Below, piece after piece: positions 1-8,760 of a stretch of 20,922 nt of DNA. This DNA is from HGM04593 sp964423665 (GTDB taxonomy: Bacteria > Bacteroidota > Bacteroidia > Bacteroidales > Bacteroidaceae), in contig CAYRFX010000041.1 of the NCBI GenBank assembly GCA_964423665.1, forward strand, positions 1-20,922, written 5' to 3'. The stretch's first letter is position 1. Each line of letters begins with the position of its first letter. A program made the position numbers and the translations under genes. Below the pieces are notes generated by a model. That model saw only the letters and a program-made list of their open reading frames with translations, ran no database searches and was not told the origin of the DNA.

Positions 1-320
1 TCATTCATTGCATCGAGCAGATGAAGGCTGTCCGCTCCATAAAGAACACGCAGATAATCAAAAAGAGGTTGCAGCACAAAAGCTGTTAAAGCAAACCCCA
101 TCACAAACATTGCCGCAGCAAATCCCACAATAGTGAGAAAATCCTTGACGTTATTATTCTTCACAAGCACATACAGGAGAGTAAACAGCAAAGGGAGCCA
201 CACAACAGGCATGGCAAAAACGCCAATGCACCCATCAATAAAGAGCGATTCCCCGCCGGTCATGGACAACAGCAGATGTTTATCCATATCTATAATATCC
301 TGTATCTTGTACATACGCAT
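1..320 (-). CDS. PAP2-like (phosphatidic acid phosphatase superfamily) membrane protein, partial
   Basis: The reading frame starts at ATG 318-320 and is open to the left edge (106 codons), so the C-terminal part is missing. The start shares one base with the batE stop (TAATG), which implies translational coupling and membership of the moxR-bat operon; a second in-frame ATG lies two codons later. The N-terminus (LLLSMTGGESLFIDG) and two hydrophobic segments (about residues 32-48 and 57-77) resemble Bacteroidales PAP2-family proteins, which hydrolyse lipid-linked phosphates such as undecaprenyl pyrophosphate at the membrane. Where the first catalytic motif KxxxxxxRP would be expected, this protein reads QPLFDYLRV: Lys is Gln and the final Pro is Val. 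It may therefore be a non-catalytic relative. The later motifs (PSGH and SRxxxxxHxxxD) lie outside the window and cannot be judged. Confidence 0.6.
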   Translation of the reverse strand, partial: MRMYKIQDIIDMDKHLLLSMTGGESLFIDGCIGVFAMPVVWLPLLFTLLYVLVKNNNVKDFLTIVGFAAAMFVMGFALTAFVLQPLFDYLRVLYGADSLHLLDAMN

Positions 321-1075
321 TAAATTTTCTCAAGAACCGTAGCGGGCACCCACCCTTTTGTTCCATCTTCAAGTTCAATCTCTTTCCAGCCCTTCATGGT
401 ATCATCAGTGATACTAACCTTCCGCCCTTCATGAATAACAAAGAGGTCGGTTCCCGAATTATCGGGGGTACTTTTTGCCGTAACACTCGGCTGCATAAGA
501 ATAGCCTGAGTGCGATTGGTCAGCTTTTCATGATGATGCCATGCTGCTATATTTGCAAATATAGTAACTACAGCCGAAAGAAGAGCCACGATGAAACCGA
601 TTTTTCTAAATTCCACCCTGTTACCGAACAGAAAGAGAAGTAACATAAGCAGAAATAGAACAAATGTGGTTATTGCCACAACAGCCCATGTACCCATTGC
701 AAAAAGATTAATAATATTCTCAATCCACACGGCAAAGAAAATTCTGTATGGCTCCGACACTTTGTCAACAATCTTGCTTTGTGCAAGCGTAAGGTTGAAT
801 TTAATATCCTCATCACCCGGGGCAAGCAACAAAGCTCTTTCGTAATTGAGAATAGCTTTTGCAATCTCGTTACTCTTGTAATATGCATTTCCAAGATTGT
901 AATACACATCGGCAGCTTCGCCTTCAGTTGCAAGCAACTGTTCATATATGGTTATTGCGCCTGCATAGTCATTTGCAATATAAAGACTATCGCCCGCAGC
1001 CTTTGTAACCACGCCCTCCTGTGCAACAGCAAAGAGAGGAATGAAAAACAATATAATATATGTTGCAATCTTCAT
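320..1075 (-). CDS. batE: BatE: TPR and SH3-domain membrane protein of the aerotolerance (Bat) operon
   Basis: 251 residues. A signal peptide occupies about 1-18 and ends AVAQ. TPR repeats span about 22-94 (YYNLGNAYYKSNEIAKAILNYE is a clear TPR unit). Two transmembrane helices follow at about 128-150 and 158-179. A bacterial SH3-like domain closes the protein (about 190-251, with VSITDDTMKGWKEIELEDG and GWVP). This architecture matches BatE of Bacteroidetes, thought to act as an envelope adaptor in the Bat complex; the biochemical role of the family is unresolved. The ATG is 4 nt after the batD stop, and the stop overlaps the start of the next gene, so it is firmly in the operon. The assignment rests on architecture and position. 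Confidence 0.88.
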   Translation of the reverse strand: MKIATYIILFFIPLFAVAQEGVVTKAAGDSLYIANDYAGAITIYEQLLATEGEAADVYYNLGNAYYKSNEIAKAILNYERALLLAPGDEDIKFNLTLAQSKIVDKVSEPYRIFFAVWIENIINLFAMGTWAVVAITTFVLFLLMLLLFLFGNRVEFRKIGFIVALLSAVVTIFANIAAWHHHEKLTNRTQAILMQPSVTAKSTPDNSGTDLFVIHEGRKVSITDDTMKGWKEIELEDGTKGWVPATVLEKI

Positions 1076-1079
1076 TTCG

Positions 1080-2903
1080 TTATCTTTTGATTGAATTTTC
1101 CATTTTACTAATAATCTCTATTGCCATATTATAAACCTTGTCCATAGCGGCACCGGCATCACCCGGAGCATAACGGGCAAATTCGCCCTCGTTGAGCACA
1201 GAATGCAGCTCAGCTACAAGCGCTACATCAACCCCTTTCTTGGCAAGCTCGGCTGCAATATTCTCTTTCGAGAGCTGCGACACAGGGATACTCAGTTTAT
1301 CGCTCATATACCCCCAAAGAGTTTTGAGAATTTCATCATAGAACTCATTCTTCCTGTTCTCTTTAAGCAATTTGTTTGCCACCTTCAAACGTTTTACCGC
1401 CACCTTGTTTGCCTTTTTTGTACGCATAGCCGCAATATTGGCATTCTCCTTCATCTGTTTGCGATATATAATTATATATGTTGCAAACAGCATCAAGGGA
1501 AGAATATACCACAGCCAATAGGTTGCCGATGCAAAGAAATAATTGCCTCGATTGTTGAGACGGACATCGCCTCTCTTTATGTAGCGAATATCCTGCCCAA
1601 GCAGTTTAAGTTCCTCTTTACTCACATATGCAGCAACACTTCCGGTAGCAGACTCTTTGCCCTTTTCCACCTGCAATGTGTAACTTTCGCTTTCCAACGT
1701 TTTATATTGTTTGGAAGCAATATCAAAATATGAGAACTTCACAGAGGGGATTGTATATTCGCCACCATAGCGGGGGATAAAGAGATACTCGATAACTTTA
1801 TTACCTGTAAATCCCTTGCTTACAAGTGAAATTTTATTATCTACTTTGGGATCATAAACCTCAAAATCTTCGGGGAATGCAACTTCGGGAGTTTTTATGA
1901 GTTTCATATTGCCGGTTCCCGAAATAACAAGTCGCAATGTAACTGCATCGTTAGCCTTTACATTTGTCTCGCTCAGTGAGGATGTGATTTTGAAAGTTCC
2001 CACAGCTCCTGAAAAATCGGAAGGTTTATTAGCAGGCAGTTTCTGCACATTTAATTTAAGTTTAGGAGTACGCAGCTCTTTTTTTACCTCCATAATTCCG
2101 CCGGCGTTAAAGAAATCAAACGGGTCATACGAACGTGTATGCACCGAAACTACACCTTCGTAAACAGCCGATGGTATTTCAATTTCTCCGCTCTGTTGGG
2201 GGAACAGAACATACTGTTGCCAAAGTATTGCACGATAGTTGCGCCCGTTATAATGCTCGAGTTGCCACTCCTTGTTTGGTGGCAGGTTCACCTCCTGTAT
2301 CTGAAAGCCTTTAAGGTCGGGAATTTTGCCGTTGAGCGCGGTGAGGTTTACCGCAGAATATACCTTGAAGGAGAGAAGAACAGCCTCCTGTTCATATACC
2401 GTGGTTTTGTTAAGTGTTGCAGTCATAAAGAGGTCATCGGCAGCAATATTGGTCGATTGGTTGCTCCTGCTGCCCGCACGCTGTGCCGTTGCGCTGTTCT
2501 GCGCACTGCTCGCCCTGTCGGGTGGCAATACTTTTATTGTCAATGGGTTCGATGTGTAATCTTTTCCATTGATACTTGCTGTGGCACCGGGTATTTTATA
2601 TTCGCCCTCTTTGTCTGCAATAAGTGTGTATGTAAACACCAATGTTGTGCTCGACGACATTTGACCATTCACATTCTGCCAGCTCGATTGTTGCGAGCGA
2701 TAAGGCCCTGCAACAATAGTGAAACCCTCCAATGCCGGCAGGCGAGGTTCTTTTGCGTTATGAGTGTTTATTGTATATTGAAGTTTGAACTGTGTATGTG
2801 CAACAACAGTCTTTGGGGCCGAAGCCTCAAACAAGAGGTCGTCGGCAAACACTGCCGGTATTGTTACCAGCAACAATAGTGTTGTCAGAACTATTTTTCT
2901 CAT
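1080..2903 (-). CDS. batD: BatD: large periplasmic protein with a C-terminal membrane anchor
   Basis: 607 residues. A signal peptide (about 1-20, ending AVFA) is followed by a long beta-rich extracytoplasmic region typical of BatD/oxygen-tolerance proteins. Recognisable features are the early F-LQYTINT segment, the GPYRSQQSSWQNVNGQ segment, and a later repeat of the same fold around SSLSETNVKANDAVTLRLVISGTGN. One transmembrane helix lies at about 456-480 (WLWYILPLMLFATYIIIY), followed by a basic, helical tail of about 127 residues. BatD is thought to work with the VWA proteins BatA and BatB in the envelope. It starts at ATG 2901-2903, 43 nt after the batC stop, which is the widest gap inside this operon. 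Length and architecture fit the family. Confidence 0.9.
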   Translation of the reverse strand: MRKIVLTTLLLLVTIPAVFADDLLFEASAPKTVVAHTQFKLQYTINTHNAKEPRLPALEGFTIVAGPYRSQQSSWQNVNGQMSSSTTLVFTYTLIADKEGEYKIPGATASINGKDYTSNPLTIKVLPPDRASSAQNSATAQRAGSRSNQSTNIAADDLFMTATLNKTTVYEQEAVLLSFKVYSAVNLTALNGKIPDLKGFQIQEVNLPPNKEWQLEHYNGRNYRAILWQQYVLFPQQSGEIEIPSAVYEGVVSVHTRSYDPFDFFNAGGIMEVKKELRTPKLKLNVQKLPANKPSDFSGAVGTFKITSSLSETNVKANDAVTLRLVISGTGNMKLIKTPEVAFPEDFEVYDPKVDNKISLVSKGFTGNKVIEYLFIPRYGGEYTIPSVKFSYFDIASKQYKTLESESYTLQVEKGKESATGSVAAYVSKEELKLLGQDIRYIKRGDVRLNNRGNYFFASATYWLWYILPLMLFATYIIIYRKQMKENANIAAMRTKKANKVAVKRLKVANKLLKENRKNEFYDEILKTLWGYMSDKLSIPVSQLSKENIAAELAKKGVDVALVAELHSVLNEGEFARYAPGDAGAAMDKVYNMAIEIISKMENSIKR

Positions 2904-2946
2904 CTATGCTTATTCTACTTATATTACAAATTTACAATTACCCTAT

Positions 2947-3684
2947 CTACCAATCTTTATCAAGTTGTTTGCCACGCAGTTGCATCATCTTCATAACCTT
3001 CTCCTGCACATCTTTCTCGTCCTGCATTGCCGACTCTAACAACTGCTCGGCATTCTCTTTCGACATCTCATTTTCATTCTCCTCTGCCGATTGCTGTTGT
3101 TGCTGCTGTTCTTCCGGCTTTTCCTGCTCTTTATTCTCGTTCTGTTGCTGCTGTTCTTGTTGTTGCTGCTCTTGCTGTTGTTGTTGTTCTTCTTGCTTTT
3201 CCTGTTCTTTATTCTCGTTCTGTTGCTGCTCCTTATTCTCCTGTTGCTGGTTCTGCAACTGTTTCATTGCAACGACAAGATTATAACGTGTCTCATGGTC
3301 GGTGGAATTTTCGCGCAACGCCTGCTTGTAGTATTCCACTGCATGTACATAATCCTTTGACGCTTGGCAAATTACACCCATATTATGATGTATTTGTGCA
3401 AGTTCTTTTTTATCCGTCGCCCTTTTCTCTGCCATTGTATATTGGTCCATGGCTTCCTGCGCCTTATTTTGATATAAAAGAGCATTGCCCAGATTATAAA
3501 GAGCCTCGCTGCCATTGGGGTCAATCTCCACTGCCTTGCGATACTCCACCTCAGCCTTGTCATATAGACTATCGGCATAGAGCTTGTTACCGCTTCTCAA
3601 ATGTTCGCGGTAACTTTTCTGCGCCGATACACCGGTAAACAGAAAAGCTGCAAATACAATTAATATATATCTAATCTTAAGCAT
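2947..3684 (-). CDS. batC: BatC: secreted TPR protein with a Gln/Glu-rich tail
   Basis: 245 residues from the ATG at 3682-3684. An upstream in-frame TTG (3705) would overlap batB and put seven polar residues before the signal peptide, so the ATG is preferred; it lies 10 nt after the batB stop. A signal peptide (about 1-21, ending VSAQ) is followed by three TPR units (about 24-57, 60-91 and 99-130, including ALYNLGNALLYQNKAQEAM). A highly charged Gln/Glu/Asn/Lys low-complexity stretch covers about 144-208, and a short helical C-terminus ends in DKDW. TPR units bind partner proteins, so BatC is probably a periplasmic adaptor for the Bat complex. The low-complexity part contains an internal duplication, described separately, and its length probably varies between strains. 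Confidence 0.87.
   Translation of the reverse strand: MLKIRYILIVFAAFLFTGVSAQKSYREHLRSGNKLYADSLYDKAEVEYRKAVEIDPNGSEALYNLGNALLYQNKAQEAMDQYTMAEKRATDKKELAQIHHNMGVICQASKDYVHAVEYYKQALRENSTDHETRYNLVVAMKQLQNQQQENKEQQQNENKEQEKQEEQQQQQEQQQQEQQQQNENKEQEKPEEQQQQQQSAEENENEMSKENAEQLLESAMQDEKDVQEKVMKMMQLRGKQLDKDW
3108..3230. repeat. 45-bp imperfect direct repeat inside the batC low-complexity region
   Basis: The 45-bp segment at 3108-3152 recurs at 3186-3230, offset by 78 bp. The two copies differ only at a few bases near the start and at one C/T position. Both encode the same peptide pattern (NENKEQEK followed by Q/P and then EEQ), separated by a polyglutamine-rich spacer. The pattern suggests slippage or unequal recombination and a segment prone to length change. 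Confidence 0.85.
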
Positions 3685-3694
3685 ATCGGTAATT

Positions 3695-4714
3695 TTATTT
3701 ATCAAATAACTTGAATCCGCGAGTCAAACGGCTCTTGCCGGTGAGTATAAGCACCTCAATTACAAGCAAAAGAAAAGCAAACCATGCAATAAACTCAAAC
3801 TGTTCGTTAAACTCGGTATAAACCTCTGTCGTTACATCGGCTTTTGCAAGCTTGTTCACCTCGTTTTCCAATAATTTTTGTGCATTATTGGTGTTATCAA
3901 CCCTTATGTATGCGCCATTGCCTGCCTGTGCCACAGCCTGCGCCATCTCCTCATTCAATTTGGTAACAACCACATTGCCCTCTTTATCGCGACGATAATC
4001 GTTGCTCCCGGTTACAGGTATGGGGGCACCCTCAAGCGAACCGATACCAAGAACATAAACGTTCATGCCCTTGTCGGCAGCCATTTTTGCCGCCTCTTCG
4101 GCACCGCCTTCATGATTTTCACCATCTGTTATAAGCACAATGGCCTTGCCCACCCCCTCGGTGGCTGTAAAACTTTTCATGGCAAGGTCTATTGCCGCAC
4201 CGATGTCTGTTCCTTGACGTGTGATAAGGGCGGGAGAGATTGTCTCCAGAAACATTTTTGCCGAGATAAAATCATTTGTTATGGGCAACTGCACAAAGGC
4301 ATCGCCGGCAAAGACAATAAGCCCCACCTTGTCGTTCTCAAATTTATCGATAAGGCGTGATATTATCTTTTTTGCCTTCTCCAAACGATTGGGGGCAATA
4401 TCCTCTGCCATCATAGAATTTGAGATATCGAGCGCAATGACCGCTTCTATACCCTGCCTTGTTATCGTCTCCTTCTTTGAACCGAACTGAGGACGTGCCA
4501 ATGCAACTATCAAAAGTGCCAATGCTGCAAGTGAGAGCCAGAATTTTATCCCCGGGCGATAAACAGACACATCTGGCATGAGATTCTTAAGCAACTGCAC
4601 GTCGCCATATAGTTTCAGATTCTTTCTCCTTCTATAATTTGAGTATATATACACTGCCAATATAAGCGGCAGCACTATAAGCAGATAAAAATATTCGGGG
4701 CTTGCAAATTTCAT
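3695..4714 (-). CDS. batB: BatB: VWA-domain inner-membrane protein
   Basis: 339 residues. N-terminal hydrophobic segments (about 8-24 and 57-73) precede a von Willebrand factor A domain, and a final transmembrane helix lies near the C-terminus (FIAWFAFLLLVIEVLIL). The metal-ion-dependent adhesion motif DxSxS is intact as DISNSM at about residue 96, and the downstream LITDGENHEGG element is present. It pairs with BatA in an envelope complex found in many Bacteroidetes and spirochaetes, historically linked to aerotolerance in Bacteroides fragilis; the molecular function is not settled. It starts at ATG 4712-4714, 12 nt after the batA stop. BatA and BatB are told apart here by gene order and length. 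Confidence 0.9.
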   Translation of the reverse strand: MKFASPEYFYLLIVLPLILAVYIYSNYRRRKNLKLYGDVQLLKNLMPDVSVYRPGIKFWLSLAALALLIVALARPQFGSKKETITRQGIEAVIALDISNSMMAEDIAPNRLEKAKKIISRLIDKFENDKVGLIVFAGDAFVQLPITNDFISAKMFLETISPALITRQGTDIGAAIDLAMKSFTATEGVGKAIVLITDGENHEGGAEEAAKMAADKGMNVYVLGIGSLEGAPIPVTGSNDYRRDKEGNVVVTKLNEEMAQAVAQAGNGAYIRVDNTNNAQKLLENEVNKLAKADVTTEVYTEFNEQFEFIAWFAFLLLVIEVLILTGKSRLTRGFKLFDK

Positions 4715-4726
4715 GTCATAATACGT

Positions 4727-5713
4727 TTAAGGTATCTTCTTTAATATGGTGTTACGCAACAGTATCTCAAGCAGCAGCGCAACGAATGCTGCTAATGCGA
4801 AAACCTGGAATTCCTCTTCGCGCGTACTGAACTCTTTCACATTTAACTTTGTACGTTCAAGCTTGTCAATCTTCTCATATACCTCTTTAAGTTTAGAATT
4901 GCTTGTGGCACGATAGTAATTTCCATCGGTTATGGTTGCAATCTTGTTGAGCGTAGTCTCGTCAATCTCCACCGGCACATTCACCACTCTGCCACCATAA
5001 GGATAAGGAGCGGTTCCGTTTGTACCTACACCAATGGTATATATTCTTATACCGAACTTCTGAGCAATCTCCGCAGCTGCCTCGGGTGAGATTTCTCCTC
5101 TGTTATTGGAACCATCTGTGAGCAGAATAACGACTTTGGATTTTGCCTTGCTCTCTTTTAAGCGGCTCACAGCATTTGCGATACCCATACCGATAGCTGT
5201 TCCGTCCTCTATTATTCCCTGAGCGGCAATATCACACTTAACTGAGTTCAACATATTGAGCATCACAGCGTGGTCTGTTGTCAAAGGGCATTGTGTAAAA
5301 CTTTCGCCGGCAAAAATAGTGAGTCCTATGTTATCATTGGGGCGGCTATTGACAAAGTCGGCAGCCACCTGCTTTGCCGCCTCCAATCGGTTAGGAGTCA
5401 AGTCCATTGCAAGCATACTTGTGGAGACGTCCATTGCAAGCATAATATCAATACCCTCAACCTCTGTATTCTCCCATCTGTTTGTGCTTTGCGGACGAGC
5501 CAGCACCAATATAACCATGGATAGTGTAATAACACGCAACACAAAAGGAAGGTCTATGATATAATTCTTATAGCTCTTTACATCTTTGAGGAAAGGTGCC
5601 GCAGTGGAAACCTTCATGGCAGGCTCCAGTTTGCGACCTTTCAAGATATACCACACCACATACATTGCAAGCGGTATAAAAAGAAGCAAATATCCTATCT
5701 TAGAGAAAAACAT
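4727..5713 (-). CDS. batA: BatA: VWA-domain inner-membrane protein
   Basis: 328 residues from ATG 5711-5713; an upstream in-frame TTG at 5725 would add only four residues and is less likely. Architecture mirrors BatB: N-terminal transmembrane segments (about 5-24 and 56-73), then the ARPQ signature before a VWA domain with the MIDAS motif DVSTSM at about residue 95. The second and third MIDAS elements (IEDGTAIGMG and LLTDGSNNRGE) are also visible, and a C-terminal helix spans about 300-320. All metal-coordinating positions look intact, so it should bind a divalent cation and a partner protein. It lies 15 nt after the preceding membrane-protein gene and 12 nt before batB, and belongs to the moxR-bat operon. 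Confidence 0.9.
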   Translation of the reverse strand: MFFSKIGYLLLFIPLAMYVVWYILKGRKLEPAMKVSTAAPFLKDVKSYKNYIIDLPFVLRVITLSMVILVLARPQSTNRWENTEVEGIDIMLAMDVSTSMLAMDLTPNRLEAAKQVAADFVNSRPNDNIGLTIFAGESFTQCPLTTDHAVMLNMLNSVKCDIAAQGIIEDGTAIGMGIANAVSRLKESKAKSKVVILLTDGSNNRGEISPEAAAEIAQKFGIRIYTIGVGTNGTAPYPYGGRVVNVPVEIDETTLNKIATITDGNYYRATSNSKLKEVYEKIDKLERTKLNVKEFSTREEEFQVFALAAFVALLLEILLRNTILKKIP

Positions 5714-5728
5714 ATTAAATAACAACTA

Positions 5729-6805
5729 TTAGCTTAACAAATAATATAACTCACAAACGAGCAGAACAAATACTGCGATAGTAGCCAGCGACAACAGCAC
5801 CACAGATAGCAACAATAATCTTTTTTCACGCACAGAACGCTGGTTCACAACCTTCTTTTCGGTAGGTTGTTGCGAAGTTTCATCATCGGTTGCTTTTGTT
5901 TCATTCACAAAATCTATGGCATTGAGCAGGTTGCGGTCATTCTCGTTCATCGGCGGGTTGAACTTTGCAAATTTCACAAGATCGGCAGTCTCCAAAATCT
6001 CGCGCAACTCCCTTATGCTCTCCTTATCCTTTATCTTCAATAATTCATCAACAATCTCAGCCGTGGTCATCTCGGTGGCATTGAAGGCAAACCTCTCGTT
6101 CATATATTCGCGCAAAGCGTCAGTAAGAGCAGTGTAATAATCTTTACTGCTGCCTGCCGTGCGCCAGCTTTCATCGCTTTTTATACGTTTAATCTCGTTC
6201 AAAGCCACAACATGTGCAGGCAATTTAGGTTTAAGCTTTACTATACGAATTATAGGCTTATTATTTATGTATCTTATCGTTACCCATGCGAGCACAGCTG
6301 CTAAGATGATAAACAACAATGAATAGCCCACGGGAGCTTTGTAGTCGTCCCATGTAAGCTCCACCGCCCAAATATCCTTTGGTGGGAAAAATTGGTCGAG
6401 GTTGGTGGTATCGACAGGCATCATATACACTGCAAGAGCAAGTTCCTCCGAGTAGAAAGGCTCGCCATCGACCAGCACCTCAAAAGCAGGAATAACATAT
6501 ATGGCACTGTCAAAAGATGTTACCACATACTCTTCTGTTATGAGCAGGCGTTTCCCGTCATTGAGCAACTGTGTATCGTTGGGGAGTTTCTCCACAATCT
6601 CCACGCCCTCCACTATCTCTTTTTCAAACAATGGAAGGAGAGTTCTTTTGCCGGCATCGACACCCACCTTAAGTTTAATTCTTGCCTGCTCGCCGATAAG
6701 GCGCTGGCATGAGTCAATCTCGGCATTCACCGACACATTGCCTTGCGCAACAGCCACACCTGCAAACATTGCAAGCTGCAGAAATATAAAAAACAATCTC
6801 TTCAT
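5729..6805 (-). CDS. Bat-operon membrane protein, DUF4381/BatD-like, function unknown
   Basis: 358 residues. A signal peptide occupies about 1-20 (ending VAVAQ) and precedes a beta-rich extracytoplasmic domain (about 22-150) that resembles the repeating unit of BatD. A transmembrane helix follows at about 159-180, then a cytoplasmic helical region (about 190-310) containing WRTAGSSKDYYTALTDALREYM, which is characteristic of proteins encoded between the DUF58 and batA genes. A second transmembrane helix lies at about 334-357, very near the C-terminus. It sits 21 nt after the DUF58 gene and 15 nt before batA, so it is almost certainly a Bat-complex component. The assignment comes from position and architecture; no enzymatic motif is visible. 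Confidence 0.75.
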   Translation of the reverse strand: MKRLFFIFLQLAMFAGVAVAQGNVSVNAEIDSCQRLIGEQARIKLKVGVDAGKRTLLPLFEKEIVEGVEIVEKLPNDTQLLNDGKRLLITEEYVVTSFDSAIYVIPAFEVLVDGEPFYSEELALAVYMMPVDTTNLDQFFPPKDIWAVELTWDDYKAPVGYSLLFIILAAVLAWVTIRYINNKPIIRIVKLKPKLPAHVVALNEIKRIKSDESWRTAGSSKDYYTALTDALREYMNERFAFNATEMTTAEIVDELLKIKDKESIRELREILETADLVKFAKFNPPMNENDRNLLNAIDFVNETKATDDETSQQPTEKKVVNQRSVREKRLLLLSVVLLSLATIAVFVLLVCELYYLLS

Positions 6806-6826
6806 TATCTCTAATACTTTTACGCA

Positions 6827-7696
6827 TTAGGCGCGCATGGCAAACAACGCCATCAACGCCTTTACATAATCTTGGTCGGTACGCACCGAGACGGAATCCA
6901 CACGGCTTTTCTTGAAAATCTCCTCAATGGCAGCAGTCTGTTCATTCCACCACTCGCGCTGTGCTCTTTGCACACTGCTCGAAGAGGTGTCGATATACAT
7001 CTCCTGCCCACTCTCGGCATCTTTAATCTTCATAAGCCCTATTTGTGGCAACTCCTTCAAACGGCGGTCATACACTCTTATGGCTACAACATCGTGTTTG
7101 CGATTGGAAATAGTCAGCGCATTTCTATAATCCTGCTCGGCAATAAAATCGCTTAACATAAATGCTGTGCACCTCTTTTTAATGGCATTTGTGAGGAATT
7201 GCAGTGGCACCTTAATATCGGTTTTTTTGCTTGCAGGTTCAAAGTTTATGAGCTCTCTGATGATATATAGAATATGTTTTCTGCCTTTCTGAGGCGGAAT
7301 GAACTTCTCCACCACGTCCGAGAAAAATATTACACCAATCTTGTCATTATTCTGTATTGCGGCAAAAGCAATAGTTGCAGCAATCTCGGTAACCATATCA
7401 CGTTTCATCTGTTTTATGGAACCGAAGTCAAGGCTTTGCGACACATCGACAAGGAGCATAACAGTGAGCTCGCGCTCCTCCTCAAAAACCTTTACGAAGG
7501 GTTTGTTGAAGCGTGCCGTTACGTTCCAATCAATATCGCGCACATCATCGCCATATTGGTACTCTCTCACCTCGCTAAACGACATACCACGCCCTTTGAA
7601 GGCAGAATGATACTGCCCGGCAAAGATATTATGAGACAATCCGCGTGTCTTAATCTCAATCTTGCGAACCTTTTTTATAAGTTCACTCGTCTCCAT
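6827..7696 (-). CDS. DUF58 domain protein of the MoxR-Bat operon
   Basis: 289 residues without a signal peptide or membrane segment, so it is probably cytoplasmic. The DUF58 signature is very clear: GRGMSFSEVREYQYGDDVRD, IDWNVTARFNKPFVKVF and EEERELTVMLLVDVSQS (about 35-88). The last of these is the DxSxS-type motif of a VWA-like fold. DUF58 proteins almost always accompany MoxR AAA+ ATPases and are presumed to be their partners in a chaperone or assembly role; this is family knowledge, not something the sequence proves. It lies 9 nt after the moxR stop, which supports co-translation. The ATG at 7694-7696 places the conserved region at the usual distance from the N-terminus. Confidence 0.92.
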   Translation of the reverse strand: METSELIKKVRKIEIKTRGLSHNIFAGQYHSAFKGRGMSFSEVREYQYGDDVRDIDWNVTARFNKPFVKVFEEERELTVMLLVDVSQSLDFGSIKQMKRDMVTEIAATIAFAAIQNNDKIGVIFFSDVVEKFIPPQKGRKHILYIIRELINFEPASKKTDIKVPLQFLTNAIKKRCTAFMLSDFIAEQDYRNALTISNRKHDVVAIRVYDRRLKELPQIGLMKIKDAESGQEMYIDTSSSSVQRAQREWWNEQTAAIEEIFKKSRVDSVSVRTDQDYVKALMALFAMRA

Positions 7697-7705
7697 AATC
7701 TTTCG

Positions 7706-8701
7706 TTAGGGTACCTCAACATTATTCAAAATGCGGCTGACAATCTCATCGGCAGAAACGTTGCTTGCCTCAGCCTCGTAGCTCAGTCCTATACGGTGGC
7801 GCAACACATCATGAGCCACGGCACGCACGTCCTCGGGGATAACATATCCGCGACGCTTGATGAACGCGTATGCACGCGCTGCAAGAGCAAGATTTATTGA
7901 AGCACGGGGCGAGCCGCCAAAAGATATCATCTCCTTCAAATCCTTCATGCCATATTTGTCGGGATAACGTGTGGCAAACACAATATCGGCAATATATTGT
8001 TCAATCTTTTCGTCAAGATACACCTGACGAACCACCTTGCGCGCCTCTATAATTTCCTCGGGTTTCAGTACAGGTTTCACAACCACTTTCTCACCCGTAA
8101 TATTCTGTCTGATAATCTTTTTCTCCTCTGAAAGTTCGGGGTAGCCGATAACCACTTTAAGCATAAAACGATCGACCTGCGCCTCGGGCAAGGGATAAGT
8201 ACCCTCCTGCTCTATGGGGTTCTGTGTGGCAAGCACAAGGAAAGGAGAAGGCAATTTGAATGTCTCCTTGCCTATTGTAACCTGTCTCTCCTGCATAGCC
8301 TCCAACAGCGCACTCTGCACTTTGGCGGGTGCACGGTTAATCTCGTCGGCAAGCACGAAGTTAGCAAACACGGGACCTTTCTTCGCTTTGAAATCCTCAT
8401 CCTTCTGGCTGTAAACCATTGTACCGATAACATCGGCAGGGAGAAGGTCGGGAGTAAATTGTATGCGGCTGAAATCTGCCTCAATCAGCTCCGACAAAGT
8501 TTTGATAGCCAATGTTTTTGCAAGACCGGGGAGACCTTCGAGCAACACATGACCGTCTGCCAGAAGACTTATAAGGAGCGATTCAACCAAGTGTTTCTGC
8601 CCCACAATCACTTGGTCCATACCTGTAAGCAGATTGGTAACAAAACCGCTCTGCTTCTCAATCATTTCATTCAGTTCTCTGATGTCTATTGCACCATTCA
8701 T
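7706..8701 (-). CDS. moxR: MoxR-family AAA+ ATPase
   Basis: 331 residues from ATG 8699-8701. An in-frame TTG at 8740 is rejected because it lies inside the predicted -7 promoter box, and because the ATG gives the usual family length. The AAA+ core is complete: Walker A GLPGLAKT at about 56-63, Walker B VLADEINRAP at about 116-125, and the sensor-1 region ATQNPIEQEGTYPLPEAQVDRF at about 158-179. The C-terminal lid includes FGGSPRASI. MoxR proteins are cytoplasmic ATPase chaperones thought to help assemble or activate partner complexes, here the VWA/Bat proteins. It is the first gene of the long minus-strand operon, with a promoter-like box about 35 nt upstream. Confidence 0.93.
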   Translation of the reverse strand: MNGAIDIRELNEMIEKQSGFVTNLLTGMDQVIVGQKHLVESLLISLLADGHVLLEGLPGLAKTLAIKTLSELIEADFSRIQFTPDLLPADVIGTMVYSQKDEDFKAKKGPVFANFVLADEINRAPAKVQSALLEAMQERQVTIGKETFKLPSPFLVLATQNPIEQEGTYPLPEAQVDRFMLKVVIGYPELSEEKKIIRQNITGEKVVVKPVLKPEEIIEARKVVRQVYLDEKIEQYIADIVFATRYPDKYGMKDLKEMISFGGSPRASINLALAARAYAFIKRRGYVIPEDVRAVAHDVLRHRIGLSYEAEASNVSADEIVSRILNNVEVP

Positions 8702-8737
8702 AATTATAAATCTTTTATTGTTTGTTTCTTTCTTTTC

Positions 8738-8745
8738 CAAAATTA
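8738..8745 (-). promoter_or_regulatory. Candidate -7 box for the moxR-bat operon
   Basis: On the minus strand this reads TAATTTTG, a full match to the Bacteroidetes -7 consensus TAnnTTTG. It lies about 36 nt before the moxR ATG, which leaves a leader of about 30 nt. No good TTTG/TTG -33 element sits 19 nt further upstream, so the promoter call rests mostly on the -7 box and its position. Confidence 0.5.
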
Positions 8746-8760
8746 CGGTATTAAGTTAAT

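Noticed and set aside
3108..3230. CRISPR array or satellite in the repetitive batC segment
   Set aside because: The repeats are codon-phased within an intact frame, imperfect, and without regular spacers.
2792..3360. Plus-strand Cys/Ser- and Leu-rich frames opposite batC
   Set aside because: They are translations of the complement of the Gln/Glu repeat tract, which yields poly-Cys, poly-Ser or poly-Leu by necessity.
8702..8740. TTG start giving a 13-residue extension of MoxR
   Set aside because: The TTG falls within the predicted -7 box, and the internal ATG gives the typical MoxR length and N-terminus.
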